In this document: positions 53,056 to 60,473 of the stretch, piece by piece
Numbering within the stretch: position 1 is the stretch's first letter
Layout: each line of letters begins with the position of its first letter
DNA from: Maribacter forsetii DSM 18668
Lineage (GTDB): Bacteria; Bacteroidota; Bacteroidia; Flavobacteriales; Flavobacteriaceae
Reading direction: 5' to 3'
DNA length: 64,000 nucleotides
NCBI RefSeq assembly: GCF_000744105.1
Contig: NZ_JQLH01000001.1
Span: forward strand, 372,001 to 436,000
Program-made: the position numbers and the translations under genes
The notes under the pieces: model-generated
Databases searched by the model: none
What the model was told of the DNA's origin: nothing
The model's input: the letters and a program-made list of their open reading frames with translations, nothing else

Positions 53056-54759
53056 TTAAGAAAATTTACCTGCTTTTAATTGTTCAGCTGCATGATTTGC
53101 TGCCCGCGCGGTAAATGCCATATAGGTCAATGATGGGTTTACACAGCTAGAAGAAGACATAAAAGCACCATCGGTTACATATACGTTGGGTACTAAATGT
53201 ACTTGGTTATTCTTGTTAATTATAGAAGTCTTTGCGTTGTGGCCCATTCTGGCACCACCCATTTCATGAATACCCAAACCAGGTCCGCTAGGCTCTTCGT
53301 AAGATGCCACATCTTTAAAGCCTGCAGCTTCAAACATGTTCACAATTTCTTTTTTAATGTCTTCACGCATTTTGTATTCGTTCTCTTTGAATTCTACATC
53401 AAAGGCTAATTGAGGCAGTCCCCATTTATCTTTTTCAGTTGGGCTAAGTGTTACCCTGTTGTCGTCGTATGGTAAAAACTCTCCAAATCCGGTTACACCA
53501 ATAGTCCATCTACCTGGTTTTAGTACAGATTCCTTTAAATCTTTTCCATATCCTAATTCACCTATTTCTGCAGACCAATCCCCTCTACTTGCTGTACCTT
53601 GATAACCAAACCCACGTAAATATCCTTCGCGTTTAGTTTCTTCATTTAAGTTTACAAAACGAGGTATGTAAAAACCGTTTGCACGTCTTCCTTTGTAGTA
53701 TTTATCTAAATACCCATCTACCTTTGCCGTTGCACCTAATTTATAATGGTGGTCCATAATACCTCTTCCTAAAGCATCAGAATCATTTCCTAATCCGTTA
53801 GGGAAACGTTCAGATTTAGATTGCAACAAAATACCCACCGATGCCATTGCAGATGCGCATAGAAAAATCACCTTTGCTTTAAATTCTATTTTTTCATTGG
53901 TCTCTGCATCTATTACTCTTACTCCCGTTGCTTTTTTAGTAGTATCGTCATATATGATTTCATGCACTATAGAATTCGGTCTCAAGGTCATATTTCCGGT
54001 ACGCTCAGCAGCTGGTAATGTAGAGGAGTTGCTACTAAAATATCCACCAAATGGGCATCCGCGCCAGCAACGGTCTCTATTTTGGCACGTGCCACGACCT
54101 TCAAAAGTGGCATTGGGGTCTGTAATATGTGCCGTTCTACCTATGGTAACTAAACGACCGTCATCAAACTTGTCTGCCGTAGTTTTCTTAAAATCTTCTT
54201 CAACACAGTTTAATTTCATGGCGGGCTGAAATTTTCCATCTGGTAAAACCTCTAATCCTAAGGCTTCACCACTAACTCCTATATATTCCTCAACCTTATC
54301 ATACCAAGGTGCAATATCTTTATATCTTACAGGCCAGTCTACACCAACACCATCTTTTTTATTCGCTTCAAAATCAATATCGCTCCATCGGTAGCTTTGT
54401 CTTCCCCAGGTCAAGGATCTTCCGCCTACTTGATAACCACGTATCCAGTCAAAACGTTTTGTTTCTACATAAGGGTGGTCCAGATCGTTAACAAAAAAGT
54501 GTTTAGAATCTTCGGTAGGTGCCCATATCACTCTTTTTTGTATATGATATTTTTCTTGGTCCTCTTTTGATAATTTACCCTTTAACGGATAATCCCAAGG
54601 ATCATCGTTCATTGTAGGATAATCTTCAATATGCTTTACCATTGGGCCGCGTTCCAAAACAAGTGTTTTTAAGCCCTTCTCTGTTAATTCCTTAGCAGCC
54701 CAGCCGCCACTTATTCCTGTTCCGACAACGATTGCGTCGAATATTTCATCTTGATTCAT
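53056..54759 (-). CDS. GMC-family oxidoreductase with predicted Fe-S site, copy 2
   Basis: 567 residues and a close paralogue of the 46588-48297 protein. FAD motif DAIVVGTGISGGWAAKELTEKG, catalytic HEMGGARMG, SCVNPSLTYMAFTARAA. Cys225, Cys231 and Cys235 in TCQNRDRCWRGCPFG keep C-x5-C-x3-C. Unlike copy 1 no subunit-3-like gene is next to it, so it either shares the one at 45941 or works without one. Expressed divergently from the TIM-barrel gene at 54921. Confidence 0.92.
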   Translation of the reverse strand: MNQDEIFDAIVVGTGISGGWAAKELTEKGLKTLVLERGPMVKHIEDYPTMNDDPWDYPLKGKLSKEDQEKYHIQKRVIWAPTEDSKHFFVNDLDHPYVETKRFDWIRGYQVGGRSLTWGRQSYRWSDIDFEANKKDGVGVDWPVRYKDIAPWYDKVEEYIGVSGEALGLEVLPDGKFQPAMKLNCVEEDFKKTTADKFDDGRLVTIGRTAHITDPNATFEGRGTCQNRDRCWRGCPFGGYFSSNSSTLPAAERTGNMTLRPNSIVHEIIYDDTTKKATGVRVIDAETNEKIEFKAKVIFLCASAMASVGILLQSKSERFPNGLGNDSDALGRGIMDHHYKLGATAKVDGYLDKYYKGRRANGFYIPRFVNLNEETKREGYLRGFGYQGTASRGDWSAEIGELGYGKDLKESVLKPGRWTIGVTGFGEFLPYDDNRVTLSPTEKDKWGLPQLAFDVEFKENEYKMREDIKKEIVNMFEAAGFKDVASYEEPSGPGLGIHEMGGARMGHNAKTSIINKNNQVHLVPNVYVTDGAFMSSSSCVNPSLTYMAFTARAANHAAEQLKAGKFS

Positions 54760-54815
54760 GCTTGAAATTTTATCTTTTTCTGATGGTATTCCCTATATTT
54801 ATAGCAAATCTCCAA

Positions 54816-54838
54816 TGTATCGAGAAGAACTTGATACA
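54816..54838. repeat. Repeat hairpin related to 15671-15709
   Basis: TGTATCGAG-AAGAA-CTTGATACA forms a 9-bp stem with one G-T wobble. It shares GTATCGAGAA and GATACAATT with the element at 15671, suggesting an interspersed repeat family. Confidence 0.5.
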
Positions 54839-54856
54839 ATTCTTAAATATAAGATT

Positions 54857-54881
54857 TTTTGAGAGATTTTATATCTCAAAA
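54857..54881. promoter_or_regulatory. 8-bp inverted repeat before the TIM-barrel gene
   Basis: TTTTGAGA (54857-54864) and TCTCAAAA (54874-54881) are perfect arms with a 9-base centre, 40 bases before the ATG at 54921. Candidate operator for the divergent GMC-2/isomerase pair. Confidence 0.4.
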
Positions 54882-54920
54882 TCAACAACAAATTCAAACA
54901 ACAACTGATAGTATATTTTT

Positions 54921-55973
54921 ATGAAAACAATTAAAGGACCTGCCGTTTTTTTGGCGCAGTTTGTAGATAGTAAAGCTCCATTTAATTCTTTAGACGGAAT
55001 GTGTAAATGGGCAGCTGACCTTGGTTATAAAGGAATTCAAATTCCTACTTGGGAAAGTTTTTTAATCGATTTGGATAAAGCAGCTGAAAGTCAGACGTAC
55101 TGCGATGAGCTTAAAGCCAAAGTAAACTCTTACGGATTAGAAATTACAGAACTTTCAACTCACTTACAAGGGCAATTGGTTGCTGTTAACCCTGCATATG
55201 ACTTAATGTTCGATTCTTTTGCACCTAGTAATGTTCATGGCAATCCAAAAGCTAGAACAGAATGGGCAATTGAAACCGTAAAGAAAGCGGCAACGGCAAG
55301 TAGAAGATTAGGGTTAAATGCTCATGCAACATTCTCGGGTTCGCTTTTATGGCATACCATGCACCCTTGGCCGCAAAGACCAGCGGGTTTGGTGGAAATG
55401 GGTTTTGAGGAATTGGCAAAAAGATGGACACCAATCTTAAATCATTTTGATAAAGAGGGTGTTGATGTTTGTTATGAAATTCACCCGGGTGAAGATTTAC
55501 ATGATGGTGATACTTTTGAACGTTTTTTAGAAGCTACGGGTAACCATAAAAGAGTAAATATTCTTTATGATCCAAGCCATTTTGTATTGCAACAGTTAGA
55601 TTATATTACATATATTGATCACTATCATGAGTTTATAAAGTCTTTTCATGTAAAGGATTCTGAATTTAATCCTACAGGTAAAAAAGGTGCTTTTGGCGGT
55701 TATAATGACTGGGGAGATAGAGCTGGAAGATACCGTTCATTAGGTGACGGTCAAATAGATTTCAAAACCATATTTTCTAAATTAACACAATACGGTTGCG
55801 ATGTTTGGGCGGTAATGGAATGGGAATGTTGCATTAAAAGCCCAGAACAAGGTGCGCGCGAAGGTGCCAAATTTATCTCTGACCATATTATTGAAGCTAC
55901 AGAGAAAACCTTCGATGATTTTGCAGGTGCTGAAATCGATAAAGAAATGTTGAAGAAAATGTTAGGACTTTAA
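54921..55973 (+). CDS. Sugar phosphate isomerase/epimerase-type TIM-barrel enzyme
   Basis: 350 residues, no signal peptide, so cytoplasmic. TIM barrel with FLAQFVDSKAPFNSLDGMCKW at the start, GYKGIQIPTW, VDVCYEIHPGEDLHDGD, VNILYDPSHFVLQQLDY, KSFHVKDSEFNPTGKKG and AVMEWECCIKSPEQGAREG, a set of Glu, Asp and His residues for a divalent metal. It heads a plus-strand operon with the two DUF1080 genes and is divergent from GMC copy 2. A sugar-isomerase or keto-epimerase role fits. Confidence 0.88.
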   Translation: MKTIKGPAVFLAQFVDSKAPFNSLDGMCKWAADLGYKGIQIPTWESFLIDLDKAAESQTYCDELKAKVNSYGLEITELSTHLQGQLVAVNPAYDLMFDSFAPSNVHGNPKARTEWAIETVKKAATASRRLGLNAHATFSGSLLWHTMHPWPQRPAGLVEMGFEELAKRWTPILNHFDKEGVDVCYEIHPGEDLHDGDTFERFLEATGNHKRVNILYDPSHFVLQQLDYITYIDHYHEFIKSFHVKDSEFNPTGKKGAFGGYNDWGDRAGRYRSLGDGQIDFKTIFSKLTQYGCDVWAVMEWECCIKSPEQGAREGAKFISDHIIEATEKTFDDFAGAEIDKEMLKKMLGL

Positions 55974-55979
55974 AAGTAG

Positions 55980-56723
55980 ATGATGAAGAAATATATAGTA
56001 AGTGCAGTATGTGTATTAGCATTCGTTGCATGTAAGCAAGAAAAAAAGGAGAAAACTGAAACAGCCGTTGTCGAAGAAGTTGCCATAGTAGAAAATGATT
56101 GGGAAGTATTGTTTGACGGTAGTTCTTTAGATCAATGGAAAGAGTTTAAAACCGACGGAGTAAGTGATGCCTGGAAAATTGAAGGTGATGCTTTGATATA
56201 CACCCCACCGGCTGAGGGGGAGGCGAATAAAAACCATGATTTAGTTACTAGAGAAGAGTATACCGATTTTGTAATGACATTAGATTGGAAAATTTCTGAA
56301 GCAGGTAATAGCGGTGTGTTTTGGGGCGTTAGTGAGGACGAAAAATTTGGAACTGGATATCAAACAGGACCAGAAATTCAAATATTGGATAATGATAAGC
56401 ACCCAGATGCTAAAGCGGGTACAACACACCAAGCAGGAGCTTTGTATGACATGGTTTCTCCAGCAAAAGATGTTACTAAGCCAATAGGGGAATGGAACAC
56501 TATGGTGATTACTGTAAATCACGAAGAGCATAAAGGTAGTGTTACCTTAAACGGTACAGAAATGGTAACATTTCCTGTAGCAAATGAAGAATGGGACGCT
56601 ATGGTAGCAAAATCAAAATTTGCGGATTGGGACGGATTCGGAAAATATACCACCGGAAAAATCGGTTTACAAGATCACCACAATGTTGTAGCGTTCAGGA
56701 ATATAAAAATCAAACAACTTTAA
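55980..56723 (+). CDS. DUF1080 (3-keto-disaccharide hydrolase family) lipoprotein, copy 1
   Basis: 247 residues (an ATGATG doublet makes the first residue uncertain). Lipoprotein signal KKYIVSAVCVLAFVAC, then KQEKKEK. The DUF1080 concanavalin-like sandwich has VLFDGSSLDQWKEF, WKIEGDALIYT, FVMTLDWKISEAGNSGVFWGV, GPEIQILDN, EWNTMVITVN and the end NVVAFRNIKIKQL. The family has been linked to cleavage of 3-keto-glycosides. It lies 6 bases after the isomerase and 12 bases before copy 2. Confidence 0.92.
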   Translation: MMKKYIVSAVCVLAFVACKQEKKEKTETAVVEEVAIVENDWEVLFDGSSLDQWKEFKTDGVSDAWKIEGDALIYTPPAEGEANKNHDLVTREEYTDFVMTLDWKISEAGNSGVFWGVSEDEKFGTGYQTGPEIQILDNDKHPDAKAGTTHQAGALYDMVSPAKDVTKPIGEWNTMVITVNHEEHKGSVTLNGTEMVTFPVANEEWDAMVAKSKFADWDGFGKYTTGKIGLQDHHNVVAFRNIKIKQL

Positions 56724-56735
56724 TAGCATTTACGT

Positions 56736-57560
56736 ATGAAAAATAAATATTCATTACTATTATTAGTTGCTTCTTTGGGAGTAATATCTTGTCAAGAAAA
56801 AGTAACGGTAGCTACTGATGGAGGACTAGAAGCTGTTAAGGATAGTGTAATCGTTTATGAAGAATACATGGGTGAAGAACCAACAACACCCGAAGAAACA
56901 GAATTTTACGAGCCTAAGGTTGCCGTGGTTAAACCAGCAACTGCTAGTGACGCACCAAGTGATGCCATTGTTCTTTTTAATGGTGCCAACTTAGATAATT
57001 GGATCAGTACCAATGATAGTACTACAGCTAAATGGCATTTGAATAAAGATGGTAGTATGACGGTTAATGACAAAACCGGAAACATACAGACCAAACAGAA
57101 TTTTGGCGATGTACAATTGCATATAGAGTGGAAATCTCCTTTGCCGGTGCAGAGAGATAATCAGAATAGAGCAAATAGCGGTGTATTTTTAAACGGCATA
57201 TATGAAGTGCAGATACTAGATCAAAATGATAATCCCACTTATGTAAACGGGCAAGTGGGTTCTATTTATAAGCAACATGTACCATTGGCAATGGCTTCTG
57301 TACCAACAGGCGAATGGAATACGTATGATATTATTTATCATGCTCCAGAATTTAATGTTGATGGTGGCAAGATAAAATCTGGAGATATCACCGTAATCCA
57401 TAACGGAATCTTGGTTCAAGATCATGTGGAGCTTAAAGGAACTACGCCTTATGTTGGTTGGCCCAAGAACCCGGCACATGGTAAAGGTCCTCTAATGTTA
57501 CAGGATCATGGTGACGATAGTCGTGTTAGTTTTAGAAATATTTGGGTTAGAGAACTTTAA
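56736..57560 (+). CDS. DUF1080 (3-keto-disaccharide hydrolase family) lipoprotein, copy 2
   Basis: 274 residues, lipoprotein signal LLLVASLGVISC, then QEKVT. The DUF1080 pattern is IVLFNGANLDNWIS, WHLNKDGSMTVND, DVQLHIEWKSPLPV, NSGVFLNGIYEVQILDQ, GEWNTYDIIYH, GPLMLQDHGDDSRVSFRNIWVREL. Paralogue of copy 1 in the same operon, with an extra N-terminal linker rich in Glu, Thr and Pro. Likely a periplasmic or surface enzyme on oxidised glycosides. Confidence 0.92.
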   Translation: MKNKYSLLLLVASLGVISCQEKVTVATDGGLEAVKDSVIVYEEYMGEEPTTPEETEFYEPKVAVVKPATASDAPSDAIVLFNGANLDNWISTNDSTTAKWHLNKDGSMTVNDKTGNIQTKQNFGDVQLHIEWKSPLPVQRDNQNRANSGVFLNGIYEVQILDQNDNPTYVNGQVGSIYKQHVPLAMASVPTGEWNTYDIIYHAPEFNVDGGKIKSGDITVIHNGILVQDHVELKGTTPYVGWPKNPAHGKGPLMLQDHGDDSRVSFRNIWVREL

Positions 57561-57580
57561 TATTTTATCAATTATAATTT

Positions 57581-57615
57581 AAGGAGCAAACAAGAGCATT
57601 TTTTGTTTGCTCCTT
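57581..57615. terminator. Hairpin ending the DUF1080 operon
   Basis: AAGGAGCAAACAA (57581-57593) pairs with TTGTTTGCTCCTT (57603-57615). No strong T-run follows, so termination efficiency is uncertain. Confidence 0.6.
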
Positions 57616-57664
57616 AACTATTTAAGTAGGGTGAGAAGATTCATAATAAATTTTTCATTTACCT

Positions 57665-57672
57665 TACCTTTG
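57665..57672 (+). promoter_or_regulatory. Candidate -7 box for yicC-gmk-nadD
   Basis: TACCTTTG matches TAnnTTTG and lies 21 bases before the yicC ATG. No clear -33 box. Confidence 0.35.
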
Positions 57673-57693
57673 TCTTAATCTTAAAATATATTT

Positions 57694-58551
57694 ATGATTC
57701 AATCCATGACCGGCTTTGGAAAGCATGTAGTTCAACTACCTAATAAAAAAATTACGGTAGAAATAAAATCACTTAACAGCAAGAGTATTGATTTAAATGC
57801 GCGTATGCCTTCTAGTTATCGTGAAAAAGAATTGGAACTAAGAAAATTGGTGGCTAATTCTTTGTTGCGCGGTAAGGTAGATTTTAATCTTTACGTTGAA
57901 CTAACTGGTAACGAAACTTCTACCCAGGTCAATGAAATTGCAGTGAAACAATACATGGGGCAGTTGAAAAGTATTGCCGACGGTGATGATCTTAGATTGT
58001 TAGAAATGGCATTGCGTTTTCCTGATGCTATGAAGACGGATAAAGAAGATATCGACGAATCTGAATATGAGGCTATAAAAGAAGCGTTGAAAGGAGCTTT
58101 GGTAGAGATCAATGAGTTCAGGTCAGAAGAAGGTAGTGTTTTGGAAAAAGATTTTCTGGACAGAATAACTTCCTTAAAGAAATTGTTGGAAGAGGTTATA
58201 AGTATTGATCCAGATAGGCAGGCTACTATTCGTGAGCGTTTAGAAAAAGCCGTTCAAGATATAAAAGCAGATGTAGATGCAAATAGATTTGAACAAGAAC
58301 TTATTTACTATTTAGAGAAGTATGATATTACGGAAGAAAAAGTTCGTTTGGCAAATCATTTAGACTACTTCAGCAAAACATTACAGTCAGACGATAGTAA
58401 CGGTAAAAAATTAGGATTTATTTCTCAAGAAATTGGTCGTGAAATTAATACGATCGGTTCTAAAGCAAACTTTGCCCCTATGCAGCAAATAGTTGTGCAA
58501 ATGAAAGATGAACTAGAGAAGATTAAAGAACAAATGTTAAACGTACTATAG
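57694..58551 (+). CDS. YicC/YloC-family endoribonuclease
   Basis: 285 residues. Family ends are clear: IQSMTGFGKH at the start, then EIKSLNSKSIDLNARMPSSYREKE, and GKKLGFISQEIGREINTIGSKA near the C-terminus. YicC proteins are RNA endonucleases that act in RNA turnover. It abuts gmk with no gap (TAG then ATG), as is common in bacteria. Confidence 0.95.
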   Translation: MIQSMTGFGKHVVQLPNKKITVEIKSLNSKSIDLNARMPSSYREKELELRKLVANSLLRGKVDFNLYVELTGNETSTQVNEIAVKQYMGQLKSIADGDDLRLLEMALRFPDAMKTDKEDIDESEYEAIKEALKGALVEINEFRSEEGSVLEKDFLDRITSLKKLLEEVISIDPDRQATIRERLEKAVQDIKADVDANRFEQELIYYLEKYDITEEKVRLANHLDYFSKTLQSDDSNGKKLGFISQEIGREINTIGSKANFAPMQQIVVQMKDELEKIKEQMLNVL

Positions 58552-59133
58552 ATGAAAGGTGGAAAACTAATCATATTTTCTGCGCCCTCAGGAAGTGGAA
58601 AAACTACGATTGTACGCCATTTATTGGCACAGCCAGAATTGAATTTGGCTTTTTCTGTATCTGCAACTTCACGCCCTAGAAGAGGTAAAGAAAAGAATAA
58701 GGAACACTATTATTTCATGTCGGTTTCCGAATTTAAAAATCACATAAAGAATGATGATTTTTTGGAATGGGAAGAAGTATACCGAGATAATTTTTACGGT
58801 ACGTTAAAAAGTGAGGTAGAACGACTTTGGGCAGAAGGCAAGAACGTAATATTTGATATTGACGTTGTTGGTGGCTTAAGAATTAAAAAGAAGTTTCCTG
58901 ATCAGACGTTAGCTGTTTTTGTGAAGCCGCCAAGTGTAGACGAGCTTAAAATCAGACTTAAAAAGAGAAGTACTGAAAGTGAAGACAAAATAAATATGCG
59001 TATCGCAAAGGCATCGGTAGAACTGGCAACCGCACCACAATTTGATAAGGTAATAAAGAATTATGATCTTGATGTAGCCTTGAAGGAAGCAGTAGATTTA
59101 GTGGCATCTTTCGTTTCGGATGATAAAGAATAA
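58552..59133 (+). CDS. gmk: Guanylate kinase
   Basis: 193 residues. P-loop FSAPSGSGKTTIV, the GMP-binding SATSRPRRGKEKNKEHYYFMS and EWEEVYRDNFYGTLKSEV, and the VIFDIDVVGGLRIKKKFP core. It phosphorylates GMP to GDP for nucleotide supply. Second gene of yicC-gmk-nadD; starts right at the yicC stop. Confidence 0.97.
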   Translation: MKGGKLIIFSAPSGSGKTTIVRHLLAQPELNLAFSVSATSRPRRGKEKNKEHYYFMSVSEFKNHIKNDDFLEWEEVYRDNFYGTLKSEVERLWAEGKNVIFDIDVVGGLRIKKKFPDQTLAVFVKPPSVDELKIRLKKRSTESEDKINMRIAKASVELATAPQFDKVIKNYDLDVALKEAVDLVASFVSDDKE

Positions 59134-59139
59134 GTGAGT

Positions 59140-59724
59140 ATGAAAAAGGTAGGATTATACTTTGGCACCTTTAACCCTATTCATATTGGTCATTTGGTTA
59201 TAGCGAACCATATGGTTGAGTTTTCAGACTTAGATGAGGTTTGGTTCGTAGTAACACCTCAAAGTCCGTTTAAGGTCAAGAAAACGCTTTTGGATAACCA
59301 TCAAAGGTTTGAAATGGTCTATGAAGCAACGAAGGAGTATGATAAGCTAAAACCTAGTAATATAGAATTTAACCTGCCGCAGCCAAACTACACGATAAAT
59401 ACACTGGTTCATTTGGAGGAAAAATATCCTGAAGGATATGATTTTTCGTTGATTATGGGTGAAGACAATCTAAAAGGGCTTCATAAATGGAAGAACTATG
59501 AGGCTATCTTAGATCTTCATCATTTGTATGTCTACCCAAGAATATCTGAAGGGGTAATTGAGCATCAATTTAAAGAGCACGATAAGATTCATAGGGTAAA
59601 CGCTCCAATCATGGAAATCTCCTCTACATTTATACGTAAAGAGCATAAAAATGGTAAAAACATAAAACCGTTATTACCGCCAGAAGTTTGGAAATATATA
59701 GATGAAATGAATTTTTATCGCTAA
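59140..59724 (+). CDS. nadD: Nicotinate-nucleotide adenylyltransferase
   Basis: 194 residues from the ATG at 59140 (a GTG six bases earlier is also in frame). HxGH-class nucleotidyl transferase: GLYFGTFNPIHIGHLVIANHM at the start, VTPQSPFK, SLIMGEDNL and ISSTFIRK near the end. It adenylates nicotinate mononucleotide in NAD synthesis. The stop overlaps the convergent DUF6503-like gene by 4 bases. Confidence 0.96.
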   Translation: MKKVGLYFGTFNPIHIGHLVIANHMVEFSDLDEVWFVVTPQSPFKVKKTLLDNHQRFEMVYEATKEYDKLKPSNIEFNLPQPNYTINTLVHLEEKYPEGYDFSLIMGEDNLKGLHKWKNYEAILDLHHLYVYPRISEGVIEHQFKEHDKIHRVNAPIMEISSTFIRKEHKNGKNIKPLLPPEVWKYIDEMNFYR

Positions 59725-60440
59725 TCTAAACTACTAGCTTTACGAAGATCATCCGTTGCAAGAAACACATCACCTTTGTTATAATACCATTTGCGTACTT
59801 TAGGAATCTTGATTCCGTTTACGGTAATTAGCTCTGAAAGTAGAATGTACTCCCCATCGTTTTTACTTTCATCATGAAAGAATTGATATACTTCCATAGC
59901 GTAAGTCTTTGGGTCAAAGTAGAAGTACCAAGTATCTTTACCTACTTCTTTTTCATATGTAGCTTTTAAAACTAGGTATTCTTTGCCTTTAAAGGTTTTC
60001 TTAATAACCTTGTTATCTATAATGGTGCCTGGGTCCTTTAATTTCATTGGCAATCCGTATAGATAGGTGTAATAGTTTTTCATCATTTTAGCGCGATCAC
60101 AGCTAATATTCAAACTATCTTTTATTTTAGGGAATATAGAGGTGCTACCATTTAATTTTAGCGTACACTCGTCATTATTCAGTTCAGATTCAATAACGTA
60201 ATTGTCTTTTGTTACGGTTGTTTTAAAATAATTCGTAGGTAATTTTAACTCAACTAGAGTACTGCGCATACTACTTTTTGGGTTTTCCATCTCAATAAGC
60301 ATTTTACCTTTGAAGGTAGACCAATTGTCTTCTGGGTCATGAAATGCTATTGCTTTTTCTAATAATTCGTTACCGCTTATTTCTTGGGCATGATTAAAAA
60401 TCCCAGTAAATAGAAAAGCAATCAAAACTAAATATTTCAT
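59721..60440 (-). CDS. Exported DUF6503-like / outer-membrane lipoprotein-sorting-like protein
   Basis: 239 residues with a signal peptide (KYLVLIAFLFTGIFNHAQ). Beta-rich LolA/LolB-type pattern: LLEKAIAFHDPEDNWSTFKGKMLIEM, CTLKLNGSTSIFP, YLVLKATYEKEVGKDTWYFYFDPKTYAMEVYQF, GIKIPKVRKWYYN. The family is common in Bacteroidota; function unknown. It follows the phosphate transporter by 33 bases on the same strand, suggesting co-regulation. Confidence 0.75.
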   Translation of the reverse strand: MKYLVLIAFLFTGIFNHAQEISGNELLEKAIAFHDPEDNWSTFKGKMLIEMENPKSSMRSTLVELKLPTNYFKTTVTKDNYVIESELNNDECTLKLNGSTSIFPKIKDSLNISCDRAKMMKNYYTYLYGLPMKLKDPGTIIDNKVIKKTFKGKEYLVLKATYEKEVGKDTWYFYFDPKTYAMEVYQFFHDESKNDGEYILLSELITVNGIKIPKVRKWYYNKGDVFLATDDLRKASSLD

Positions 60441-60473
60441 AAATGTGTTTTTTAGTTCATTAGAAAAATTGAT

